The position numbers were made by a program, and so were the translations under genes. The notes beneath the pieces are model-generated. The model was not told the DNA's origin and ran no database searches. It saw only the letters and a program-made list of their open reading frames with translations. DNA of 64,000 nucleotides, from contig JAPFFF010000017.1 in NCBI GenBank assembly GCA_039105265.1, positions 868,001 through 932,000 on the forward strand. The letters are read 5' to 3'. This document shows, one piece after another, positions 32,095 to 40,683 of the stretch (positions within the stretch are counted from its first letter, which is position 1; each line of letters opens with the position of its first letter). The DNA comes from Tritrichomonas musculus (lineage: Eukaryota; Parabasalia; Tritrichomonadida; Tritrichomonadidae).

Positions 32095-32706
32095 TCAAAA
32101 CATATCAGAGAAAATATTATTTCTTCTTCTGCGAATGAGTTGAGGTTGAGGTTGAGGAGGAGGAGGAGGTGGTGGTGGTGGTCGTGTTGGCTCGTCCTCT
32201 GGTTCTTCTTCTATATCATTTCCGGAAGGAAAATTAGGCTCTTGAATATATTGTGGCTGAGTATATTGATTTCTTTTATATAATTCTTTATTCATTACTT
32301 CTTTTATCATCCTCTTTTGCTCTTTCTTTTCTCGTTTACTTTTTATTTCTTCTCCCAATAATTTTAGCTGATTTAATATTTCCATATTTATCGTGGGGTC
32401 TAAAATGGCTGAATTATTTGATTGCGGCTTAGGCCTTGTGATTTTTTTTGGGAGAGATTTTGTGGGCGGCTTTATTGTAGGCTCCTCTGTCGGCTCTTCT
32501 ACTTCCTGCTCTTCTACCTGTGGTTCAATAGATGATTCTTCAGTAGACGGTTCAGAAGGGGGCTTTACCAGTGGTTCCTTACGAGGCCTAACAATATATT
32601 TTCCTTCTGTTTTGGTAGGGAACACTTCAAAATCATCATCTTCAATCCCACGTAGCCATTTATTTATCAACTGTAATCTTTTGCTTTGAGGCACTCTTTT
32701 GCTCAT
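32095..32706 (-). CDS. Polinton Pro/Glu-rich low-complexity protein, 203 residues
   Basis: Unrecognised. After a basic N-terminus (SKRVPQSKRLQLINKWLRG) the middle is rich in Pro, Glu and Thr (for example PTEEPTIKPPTKSLPKK), with a poly-Pro run near residue 180 and a basic C-terminus. Largely disordered by composition. It sits directly behind the capsid gene (19 bp). A linker or scaffold-like virion role is possible but unproven. Confidence 0.65.
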   Translation of the reverse strand: MSKRVPQSKRLQLINKWLRGIEDDDFEVFPTKTEGKYIVRPRKEPLVKPPSEPSTEESSIEPQVEEQEVEEPTEEPTIKPPTKSLPKKITRPKPQSNNSAILDPTINMEILNQLKLLGEEIKSKREKKEQKRMIKEVMNKELYKRNQYTQPQYIQEPNFPSGNDIEEEPEDEPTRPPPPPPPPPQPQPQLIRRRRNNIFSDMF

Positions 32707-32776
32707 TTATGAAATTTAAAAAATGTTTGAATATGCAGGCTTTTACACGAATTTGTTTGAGTTTTGGAGAGTTTGT

Positions 32777-33505
32777 TTACCAATCATCTTTCTCAAACTT
32801 TTCGTATGCTTCTCTGCGTCTTCTTGTGGCTTCTTGTAGATCGGCCACAAATTGTTTATCTTGTTTCCAATTTCTAGCTTTTTCAGCTGCTGACAATTTC
32901 TTTTTGGGAGGCGATGGTTTAGGCTTTTCTTTTGGCTTTTCTTTTGGCTTTTCTTTTTGTGTTGTGGCATTTTTCTGTTTACTACTTTTAGCGGCAGTTG
33001 TATTGTTTTTATTGCTTATTTGTTTTTTCAATTGTGCTAATTGTGCCATAGCCCTTTCAAGATGCTTATTTCGTTTATGATGTATTTTAAAACCAGATGG
33101 CTTCCTTCCATAATAAATGCGTGGGAAATGTGATTGAGCTACATTACTTCCCAAAGGATTCGGCTGTCTTTCAGCTATCGATTTTTGTAATGCGGCTTTT
33201 GCCTCTCCTTCTTTGATTCCATCTGCAGCCATCATCATTCCTTTGCCAATACCAGCTACTGCAGGGTTCCCTGTAATTGCTCCGAAAGCTTGAGCCGCTC
33301 CTCCGACAGTATTTAAGATTGGTACTTTATTTTTCGATATCCATTTTCCCGCTTTGCCAATAGCAGAATCTTCTATCCATTTACTAGCTTTACCAACACC
33401 AGATTTAACAGAATTCCATGCACTATTTATAAATTTTCCTAAAAATCCACTAGAATTCTGGGGTGTTGAGGGTTCGACTCTATCTGTATCTTCAACTTTT
33501 TCCAT
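32777..33505 (-). CDS. pVI-like amphipathic and basic Polinton protein, 242 residues
   Basis: The N-terminal half has Trp/Gly-rich amphipathic stretches (FINSAWNSVKSGVGKASKWI, then AGKWISKNK) and a Gly/Ala-rich hydrophobic stretch. It resembles the membrane-lytic part of adenovirus protein VI and the similar proteins reported in Polintons. The C-terminal half is Lys-rich, with three KPKE repeats and a final charged helix ending KDDW. I infer an internal virion protein that may interact with membranes and DNA. It lies between the ATPase and the Pro-rich protein gene. Confidence 0.7.
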   Translation of the reverse strand: MEKVEDTDRVEPSTPQNSSGFLGKFINSAWNSVKSGVGKASKWIEDSAIGKAGKWISKNKVPILNTVGGAAQAFGAITGNPAVAGIGKGMMMAADGIKEGEAKAALQKSIAERQPNPLGSNVAQSHFPRIYYGRKPSGFKIHHKRNKHLERAMAQLAQLKKQISNKNNTTAAKSSKQKNATTQKEKPKEKPKEKPKPSPPKKKLSAAEKARNWKQDKQFVADLQEATRRRREAYEKFEKDDW

Positions 33506-33561
33506 TGTTATTTAAAGTCAATAAAACTAGCTTTCAAGGACATAGTCCAAGTATGACTTCG

Positions 33562-34416
33562 TCATTCAAAGTAATATTTGTTGGCTGTTATATTACAAAT
33601 AAATTTGTCGTGAGGCTCACGATGCTGCAAATATTCCTTGACTGTTTTTTTGATATTTAGATTGTTATTCGTTTGTTGGAGCAATGATGTAAAATCTTCT
33701 TCTGAATATCCACTATAGCATATAATATCGGTGGCCAATCTCTTTGCATTTATATGGACAAATCTAATGGTTTGGATAGCCATAATGCATGTAATATTAT
33801 AGTGCCTAGTTTTTGTTAACAGCCTGAGGAATTCAGTATTATTATGCGTCAATAAATCGCTCCCAGCACAGTCATCCAATATTATTAGAGTGTTATATGG
33901 ATATGATGAAGTTTGATATTTTACCAGCTTGTTTGCTATATATACTATTCTATCATCTATTTCTTGAAGGGAGTGCTTGTTTATTAGTCTCTGCATTTCT
34001 TCATTCGTCTCTTTCATTTTTGATAATACATGCTTTACCATAGCATAATATTTTATCTTTCGCTTTAGATGTTTTTTCAAATAATCCATCAATTCTGCTT
34101 CGTTCAAATATATGATTGGTGTCTTGACATTTTGACTCATCGCCTCTGCAGTTTTGTCCATCTTACCGCTTGTGGAACAGAATACTATCTTCTGGTAGTA
34201 GGGATACTTAAATAATCTCTCGGTAATTAAAATGTGTTTCCATATCCAATAACTTTTTCCAGCACCTGGTTTGCCTATCAAAAAATATATACCGTTCGTG
34301 CTAAATGGATAGGAAGGATGAATTGGTTTCATAAGTGCAGATTCTATTTCTTTTTGGTTTTTCCGCATGGTTTTTTGGATTAAAACTTCTACTTCTTTCA
34401 TTATTTGTTTAGCCAT
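33562..34416 (-). CDS. Polinton genome-packaging ATPase, 284 residues
   Basis: FtsK/HerA-superfamily ATPase that pumps viral DNA into capsids. Walker A is GKPGAGKS (residues 48-55, Lys54) and Walker B is TLIILDDC (176-183). Between them a helical region with a Lys-rich stretch fits the family. The length (about 280 residues) is typical. Its relative in the old Polinton (12549-13489) has GNQGRGKS. It is preceded on the minus strand by the integrase, with about 10 bp between them. Confidence 0.93.
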   Translation of the reverse strand: MAKQIMKEVEVLIQKTMRKNQKEIESALMKPIHPSYPFSTNGIYFLIGKPGAGKSYWIWKHILITERLFKYPYYQKIVFCSTSGKMDKTAEAMSQNVKTPIIYLNEAELMDYLKKHLKRKIKYYAMVKHVLSKMKETNEEMQRLINKHSLQEIDDRIVYIANKLVKYQTSSYPYNTLIILDDCAGSDLLTHNNTEFLRLLTKTRHYNITCIMAIQTIRFVHINAKRLATDIICYSGYSEEDFTSLLQQTNNNLNIKKTVKEYLQHREPHDKFICNITANKYYFE

Positions 34417-34426
34417 TTATTGTTGG

Positions 34427-35503
34427 TTAAATCCATTTTTTAATGTTTGATGGGATATTTTTTTGTTTGCTCCAATAATCCATTTCGAGGTTTGATAATT
34501 TAGTTGGGGCTCCTTCTCGTAAATTTTTGGCTGGAATAACATCTTCTGTCCCTTCACTATATTTAATTTTATATTTATTCTTAGCTGCATCGTAGGATAT
34601 AATTTTATCCACAATACCTCTCTTGCCTCCCTTTAGTGTCTGAGCAATATTTTTATTCTGTGTTTTTATCAATCTATATCCCGGCAACTTATCTATCGAT
34701 TCATCTTTGGACTTAACAATAAATTGATTTCCAGCTTTCGAATCAACAATATAAGCCTCCTTGCTGACTCTATTTCTTCGCTTCGAAAATGGTTCCTTGG
34801 CTTGTATAATTCTCACCCTGTCGTTAGGCTGAAAGTCATATGGATTTATTTGTGATTTAGTATTAATATACTCTTTTTCATCTTTTTCTGTCATTTCGTT
34901 TGGTATTTTATAGTCCAACGACCGGTGAGGGGATTTATTGTAGGAATCTATTAATCCCTTCATTTCTTGTTCTCCAATAAATCTATTCTCTCCTACCATA
35001 TCTCTTATAGTTCTCATGAATCTATTTATGATGCCTAGTACATTATGATTATTGTCTTCCGTAGTATTGTATATAATATTTTTTGCCTTCATTATTTGCA
35101 AAACATCGTTGGACAAATAGGCGGCATCCTGGTCAGAAGTAATAGAATAAACATTTGGTTCGTCTACTAAAAATTGATTTAATGCTCTAGCTACTTCTTT
35201 TGCTCCCTTCCCTCTCATCGCATAACAAAAAGCCTTTCGGGTATTGATATTTATAAACATCAGATAATTCAAACCATCTTTTGTCTTGTCATTTATGAAA
35301 GTATCCATTTGATATCCCCCTGAGTGTTTTGAATATATATTCATAAATTTTGCCTTTGGTACTTTAACATCATGAACTATATTCTTCAAATAATTTAATG
35401 CTGCTTCTTCTGTAAATCCATATCGTTTTGCAAGAGGAACAAATTTTGATGGTGTTTTCCATGGAAACTTTTTATATAACTCCTCTATTGTTTTGTAAGT
35501 CAT
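34427..35503 (-). CDS. Polinton retroviral-type integrase with chromo-like tail, 358 residues
   Basis: Inserts the element into chromosomes by DDE chemistry. The RNase-H-like core follows an N-terminal helical region (residues 1-50). Catalytic-type Asp67 (YQMDTFI) and Asp124 (ITSDQDAAY) are visible, followed by the INRFMRTIRDM helix. The C-terminal part contains an SH3-like strand cluster (DRVRIIQAKEPFSKR) and a chromodomain-like block (IVDKIISYDAAKNKYKIKY). This is usual for Polinton integrases, which may read histone marks. The packaging ATPase follows on the same strand after about 10 bp. Confidence 0.92.
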   Translation of the reverse strand: MTYKTIEELYKKFPWKTPSKFVPLAKRYGFTEEAALNYLKNIVHDVKVPKAKFMNIYSKHSGGYQMDTFINDKTKDGLNYLMFININTRKAFCYAMRGKGAKEVARALNQFLVDEPNVYSITSDQDAAYLSNDVLQIMKAKNIIYNTTEDNNHNVLGIINRFMRTIRDMVGENRFIGEQEMKGLIDSYNKSPHRSLDYKIPNEMTEKDEKEYINTKSQINPYDFQPNDRVRIIQAKEPFSKRRNRVSKEAYIVDSKAGNQFIVKSKDESIDKLPGYRLIKTQNKNIAQTLKGGKRGIVDKIISYDAAKNKYKIKYSEGTEDVIPAKNLREGAPTKLSNLEMDYWSKQKNIPSNIKKWI

Positions 35504-35513
35504 TTAAATTTAT

Positions 35514-36512
35514 TTAAACATATAACATCTTCTTGTATGGTAAGAATATCATCTCTATAGCAAAGCTTTCACCGACTGGTAATTTAAATGGTGCTTTATA
35601 TTCACGCGCAGAATATAAATCAATCCAAAATCTTTGGTCTGTTGAATTCAGCTTAAAGTATTTGATGGGGTTGAAATTAACATTCGAATTACCAATATAA
35701 TAACGATTTGATTGTTCTGCTATTGATGAATAAACTTTACATGAATGTCTATCCCATACATTATCAAACGTTAAAACTTTATCATAGTACTTTAAATAAA
35801 CATCTTTATTGTTTTGACTAACTCCATCACCAATATTAAATACTTCATCAAAATCTTTATTTGTTTCTTTTAATTTGAATGCTACACCATATTCATCCGC
35901 ATCATTATTATTTCGTTCTGAATATATTTTTTCATGGAACCCCCTCTCATCATAATAGCCATCAGATTGTATATCTCTATTTAAAATATCAGTATCTGAC
36001 TGTACAAATATTTCATTGACGTCCTTCCACCATGTTGCTATATAGTTTTTTATTGATGTATGAATAGCATTAAAGAATCCTCTAAAATCTCCTTCTATCG
36101 ACATCCAATCGATAACTTTTACATCTTTTACTTTAATATTATCTTTATACAATAATATCATATTATTTATTTTTGAAGTCGTATCATTCCCTTCCACTAT
36201 ATTAAAATATTTCTTTTGAAATTTTGCAATTGTGATGGTGAATTCAATTTTTCTTCTTCTCGCAATCAACCACATATTTCTTACCCCAACAATAGATTCT
36301 CCTCTATTTGAAGTGCACCATTCTTGTGGAAAATTAAAGTAGTATCGATTTGGTTTGCTGGGGTCTTGCTCTCCATCTTCCAAAAAGTAAGCATATTCTA
36401 TAGGGATTGGTGTTTGTTCTTCAGCTGGATTGAGCGTCGGGTACATTTCAATCATTATAAAACAACTTCTTGATTCGAAGGGATATCTTAACGGAATCTT
36501 CAAGAAATACAT
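35514..36512 (-). CDS. Polinton minor capsid candidate, 332 residues
   Basis: Beta-rich protein with a conserved-looking block FNFPQEWCTSNRGESIVGV followed by basic strand ARRRKIEFTI, then alternating strands. I infer a minor (penton-type) capsid protein from composition and its place in the cluster; the family match is not certain. The first ATG lies within the right terminal repeat, and a second in-frame ATG (MIEMYP) follows 19 codons later and could be the true start. Because its 5' end is inside the repeat, the first 43 codons are duplicated at the left end of the element. Confidence 0.6.
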   Translation of the reverse strand: MYFLKIPLRYPFESRSCFIMIEMYPTLNPAEEQTPIPIEYAYFLEDGEQDPSKPNRYYFNFPQEWCTSNRGESIVGVRNMWLIARRRKIEFTITIAKFQKKYFNIVEGNDTTSKINNMILLYKDNIKVKDVKVIDWMSIEGDFRGFFNAIHTSIKNYIATWWKDVNEIFVQSDTDILNRDIQSDGYYDERGFHEKIYSERNNNDADEYGVAFKLKETNKDFDEVFNIGDGVSQNNKDVYLKYYDKVLTFDNVWDRHSCKVYSSIAEQSNRYYIGNSNVNFNPIKYFKLNSTDQRFWIDLYSAREYKAPFKLPVGESFAIEMIFLPYKKMLYV

Positions 36513-36705
36513 TTTTTTGTGTCAAAATAATTTTTACAACGAGACGATAAAAATATGAGTTTGGAATTTTTTTGTTGCGAACTTTTTGAATTATCGAGGT
36601 GGTTGGAGCTTTTTGAAGGCTCTGGGGGGCTTCCAAAGGCTCCAAGTGGCTGTGAAATGGGCTTAAGTATAGGCTTGGCGATAGCGGAGCCTATACTATA
36701 CTACT
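36384..36705 (-). repeat. Right terminal inverted repeat of the younger Polinton (322 bp)
   Basis: Exact inverse of 13600-13921. Ends in CCTATACTATACTACT immediately before the duplicated TACTT. Contains the start of the minor capsid candidate gene. Confidence 0.95.
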
Positions 36706-36710
36706 TACTT
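36706..36710. repeat. Target-site duplication TACTT, right copy
   Basis: Matches 13595-13599 on the other side of the element. Confidence 0.75.
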
Positions 36711-37031
36711 GTATTCTTTAAATGATTGTTCTTCATTTGAACCTTCAACGAAAAATTCAATGGACGTCATTGATATCCTTCTTCTAACATTTGATGTTAA
36801 TGTTATATATTCGAGACCGAGTTCAACAATCTTATCATGATAGAATCGTTTGAATTCATTATCCTTGTTCTTCAATGATATGTAAATCACTTTAGATTTA
36901 TATGCAGCTTTTCCGCAAGGTATTGGATATCTATCACACAGAATTGAGAAATCACATTGTTTAAACTTCTCTGATTCATCCAACATATCAATAAGTGAAT
37001 TGATGTAATCATAAACCTTTGGTGTTGACAT
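36711..37031 (-). pseudogene. Old-Polinton small conserved protein, N-terminal part
   Basis: Starts MSTPKVYDYINSLIDML and clearly resembles the inner element's 149-residue protein (shared VYDYIN, KQC-F-ILCD, KVIYISLK, RRR-, EFF-GSN-EQ). The gene is interrupted here by the younger Polinton; its other part is at 13465-13594. This gives the insertion site of the inner element. Confidence 0.85.
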
Positions 37032-37186
37032 ATCTTTAGAGTGAAATTAAAAAACAAAAAACAAAAATAAAAACAACATTGAAGACACTTCCGAAATCTT
37101 TCCAATAAATGAGTTCTTCAAGTTCAGCAATTAATTCAATAGGACCGTTGAATTTCTTTAGTTGTTCAATAAAATGATTTATCATA

Positions 37187-37903
37187 GGGGAGTCAACCGT
37201 AAAATTTTTGTCAAAATTTTAAAGCAAACTTAAAATCTGAGAATTTTTGTATAATAATTATAGAACTATATAGTTCATTGAATATACTATTTATTAAAAA
37301 TATTTTTTCCTAATTTTATCTATAGGGCCCAAAAAGGCAAAGCATTAAAGTTGTAATGACTTGTGATTTGAAAATTGAGTTATTTCATAAAAATTTTCAG
37401 TAAAATCATTAAGATAATTGATAAAAGACTTTGTTCTGCCATCGAAATGATTATAAAACAGGTTTAAATGTGATAATTTTATAATTCTGCTCTTTAATTA
37501 CATAAAATGTTATATGATAGTTATATTCTAAATGATTATATGAAATTGATGCAAATGTAATAAAAATATTTAAAAATAAGAGAGAAAATCTATCAAAAAT
37601 TAATTTTAAATTGATAACCTAAGCAAATAAATATTTTCATAATAACCTTCTTGAATAAAACTTAAAATATTAATCAATTTGATTCAAATAATCATAAAAG
37701 CCACTTTTTTATAAAATGGTGAATTATGGTTAATTTTTTTTTTTAATTTTCGAAAAGTTGTTGCCTTTTGTGGACCTATAGATGAAATTTAATAATAAAT
37801 ATTTTAAAATAAACTATATAAAGTAAGGAATATATTTCCATCATTTATTTATCATTATCTTTAAAAAATACATTTTTTGACACATTTTCGGCGGTTGACC
37901 CCC
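37187..37903. mobile_element. Fold-back non-autonomous DNA element with 10-bp flanking duplication
   Basis: A 717-bp element. The ends read GGGGAGTCAACCG (left) and the inverse of GGGGGTCAACCGCCG (right). Inverse similarity continues through the arms (tatctataggg...aaaaaggcaa on the left against its inverse near 37770), so much of the element is one imperfect hairpin. ATGATTTATC occurs on both sides (37174-37183 and 37905-37914), a 10-bp duplication typical of Mutator-like insertion. TA also flanks both ends, so a Tc1/mariner origin is an alternative. No gene inside. It lies in the old Polinton, in a minus-strand frame. Confidence 0.75.
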
Positions 37904-38039
37904 TATGATTTATCTCTTTTAGTACTCCGTCAACGACATCATCATTATCATAAAGGTATTTTAATGCTGGTCTCCAACCTTTTAGCTTTTTGTTGATTCT
38001 ATTAATGAGGGTGCTTAACTGTTCGGCTTGGTTTGACAT
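37904..38039 (-). pseudogene. Old-Polinton fragment, N-terminal coding remnant
   Basis: Starts MSNQAEQLSTLINRINKKLKG and continues in a charged helical style (WRPALKYLYDNDDVVD) until the fold-back element begins. Unidentified; small helical Polinton protein by context. Marks the right-hand limit of recognisable old-Polinton sequence. Confidence 0.5.
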
Positions 38040-38119
38040 TATAAATTGCTGATAAAAAAATAAAAAATTTTTGAAAGTTCTATTTTTCGTTGTTGTTATT
38101 TTTGGTCAAGTTCAAAGAT

Positions 38120-38752
38120 GTAAATTCAAAGATGAATATTCAAAAGTGGCGACCGTTAACTTTAAACTTTATCTGCCCGTCCAAATCAACACCCTTACTC
38201 TCTAACGGATACCATTTTGTTTCACAGGAGAATGGTTTTATTACATCCGATATTTGGGATTTCTAGGCTGACACTTGTTTATTCCCAGGAATTTTGAGAA
38301 GAAGAGAACTTTTTCAATATAACAGACCGGTTGTCCTTTTGATTGATGGCTGCTCATCTCATTTCAGCGAATACTTTTTAGAAGAGTGCCTTTTTTATGG
38401 CAATGTTGTTTTCTTTGAGCCGCCCGATTCTTCGGACCAATTACAAGTTTTAGACATTGGTCTATTTGGAATACAGAAGAAAACGATTAAGAAAATCAAT
38501 GTCAGAAAAGATTTCAATGAACAAAGTAAAGAATTGATTAGAATAATCAATTCATGGGAAGCAGCATCTCGCTCAAACATTTGCTCGGCATTTGAGCAGG
38601 CCGGTTTCTCAAAATATCAAAAGGATATAGGAAGTCAGACTTTTTATATGAAGGTTGATATTAACAATGCAATAAGAATCCGTAATTTAAATACATCTCC
38701 AGTTATTCATGGAAAAGAATACAAAAAAAGGATAAAAATTAATCAATTTTAA
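38120..38752 (+). pseudogene. Pogo/DDE_1-type transposase relic, C-terminal part
   Basis: Residues include LLIDGCSSHFSEYF (second catalytic Asp in the D-G-x-S-S-H context) and PPDSSDQLQVLDIGLFG (third catalytic Asp, with the usual Q-x-L-D spacing). These are hallmarks of the DDE_1 superfamily endonuclease of pogo/Tigger transposons. The frame is readable from about 38120 but has one in-frame stop before the LLIDG motif. The clean part runs 38264-38752 and ends in a Lys-rich tail. The N-terminal DNA-binding part and first catalytic Asp are absent. Inactive. Confidence 0.8.
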
Positions 38753-39062
38753 TTTGAATAAAAAATAAGTTCAGAATTATGATTTAATATTAATAAATAT
38801 CTTTAAATGTTTTTAAATTAAAACTAAAAAATTTGTTTTTTATTTAAAAAAAAAACAATAATGCTTAAGAAAAAAAATGTCCGACAGATATTTCCGAGTC
38901 TGACAGATATATAGGTTATCTTTATATATGATACAAATAATAATAATAAATAAATATATAAAATAAATCATAATAACCTAAATATTTTAATATATTTTAC
39001 TAATATATGGATAGAAATTTCAATTCATTTTTAGTTTTGTGAGTATATATTTTTTTCTGAAT

Positions 39063-39070
39063 ATTTAAAC
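39063..39070. repeat. 8-bp target duplication ATTTAAAC, left copy
   Basis: Exact copy at 40033-40040 beyond the other end of the hAT-type element. Confidence 0.9.
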
Positions 39071-40032
39071 TAGGGATGGGAAACGGGCACCGGGCGGGCA
39101 ATGGGCCCGAAATAAACGTACTGCCCGGGAATGCCCGGGCAAATTTACGGGCAAAATGGGCTGCCCGGGCAAAACGGTTATTTACGTTTTTTCGGGCGAA
39201 GCAGTGCCCGTTTCCACTTTTTTGGGCAATTGCCCGGGGCTGCCCATTTTCATAAAAAAGAATTTGGTTCGATTATTTTCCGAACTTTTTTTTTTTTTTT
39301 TTGAAAAAAGCATTGACAAAATAAAGATTTTGAATGATTTTTGTTTAAAAAAATGCATGAATATATTGTATTTTATATTTTAAATATAATTAAATTAAAA
39401 AAATCACATTTACTTATCTGATCACATAAAAATTTCATTTAGATATTATGTCATTAACATAAAAAAGCAAGTTTAACACAACAGTATAATAATATATATG
39501 CTATTCTAACTATAAGTTCATAAATAAAACTTTTTGGAACAAATTAAATTTTGGGATATTGAAAAAAACTATACAGTTAATGAAATACTTGTGGGAATAA
39601 AAAATTATGCATTTTAAGAATAATAAAAAATCAAAATTTTTTATATAAGCCTAAAAAAGAGTAAAAAAAAGTGATAATATTTTCATTTAAACAAGTTTAT
39701 AAAAAAATCATTTTCTTATTGTTTATAAAAAATGAAAAATAAATTGCAATCATAATGATATGAATAAATATTTTTAACATGGAATATAGGTGGAGAAATT
39801 GAAAAAAAAAAAAAAAAAAGATTCGACGAAAATCGAACAAGCAGCTTTTACTATTTCAAAAATTTACGGGCAGGAAAGAAAATGATGAACGGGCAATCAA
39901 TTTAACAATCAAATGGGCAAGAACGAGCAAAAGCGGGCAATGTAAAAAAGACGTTTGTGCCCATTCTTGCCCGGTGATATGACCAATCTGACATTGCCCG
40001 GGCACGTTTCGGGCGCCCGTTTCCCATCCCTA
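39071..40032. mobile_element. Non-autonomous hAT-type element, 962 bp
   Basis: Terminal inverted repeats TAGGGATGGGAAACGGGC at both ends (18 bp perfect) and an 8-bp duplication ATTTAAAC define a hAT-superfamily insertion. The subterminal 170 bp at each end are packed with GCCCG/CGGGC motifs in both orientations, as typical of hAT transposase binding sites. The core (about 39280-39850) is plain AT-rich DNA with no transposase frame. Its GC-rich ends stand out sharply from the AT-rich surroundings. Probably mobilised by a full-length relative elsewhere. Confidence 0.93.
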
Positions 40033-40040
40033 ATTTAAAC
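40033..40040. repeat. 8-bp target duplication ATTTAAAC, right copy
   Basis: Matches 39063-39070. Confidence 0.9.
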
Positions 40041-40683
40041 TTTTTCTGAAAAAATTATCAAAACGCCGCCCTTAAAAAATAAATTAAAATTAATAATAAA
40101 ATTTAATATATATAATTAGATAATTTGAAGATAGCAGATTGCTTCAAATTCTTTATTTTAAAAGGATAAAATTATTTTAAAAATTGAAAATATTGATAAT
40201 CTAAAGTATCGTGAAAGAGTGGTGTTTATAAAGTTTGAGTCAAGTTTATATAACTTTTTTTCTTAATTATATCAGCTCTTTAGATATATAGCTGAAATAA
40301 TGGTATAGCATTTAATTGAGACTTATGGTATAGCATTTAACATGATAAGGTAGTGAAAAAAAGCTATATAAAGAGCGAAGTTAAATGGTGGTGATATGAA
40401 CCCATTCAATATCAAAAAGTTTAAGTTGAGTTCAACATTTTGCTCGAAAAAGTCGCTGTTTGAGAAGACTCATACAATTAATTGCTAATTAATTGAATAT
40501 CTCTCAAATATAACAAACTTTTTCTAATAATTTTCCGATTTTTGGGTTCATGTCACTCAGTTTTTGGTGATATTTTATTCAAAATATCTATCAAGTTCAC
40601 AAAATTTAAATGGAATAGTATTTAACCTCACTCTTAATAATGAATGACAAACTACATCAACCAGTCTTTCACCCATTGAATGG

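Larger units (their letters stand above)
13600..36705. mobile_element. Younger, nearly whole Polinton/Maverick, 23.1 kb
   Basis: A virus-like self-synthesising element. It is bounded by identical 322-bp inverted repeats and a TACTT duplication. Parts from right to left: minor capsid candidate, integrase, packaging ATPase, pVI-like protein, Pro-rich protein, major capsid candidate, four small proteins (all minus), coiled-coil GIY-YIG protein (plus), tandem-repeat block, protein-primed polymerase (plus), iteron array, a 244-residue candidate virion protein (plus), and two giant fibre-like proteins (minus). I did not recognise a cysteine protease. It looks nearly whole, with about one break. Identical terminal repeats mean it is young. 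Inserted in an older Polinton. Confidence 0.95.
7740..38039. mobile_element. Old Polinton/Maverick fossil, interrupted by later insertions
   Basis: Family: Polinton (Maverick). The recognisable parts are a protein-primed DNA polymerase region (7740-11040, minus), three small plus-strand frames, a packaging-ATPase region (12549-13489, plus) and two parts of a small conserved Polinton protein. That protein is split by the younger Polinton at 13600-36705. A further minus-strand frame near 38 kb is entered by a fold-back element (37187-37903). No terminal repeats were found, and integrase and major capsid genes were not seen, so both ends seem lost. It is broken in at least half a dozen places and clearly older than the element inside it. 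About 7.2 kb of its own sequence remains. Confidence 0.85.

Noticed and set aside
39156-39383. 75-residue frame inside the hAT element
   Set aside because: It arises from the GC-rich subterminal motif stretch and has no transposase similarity.
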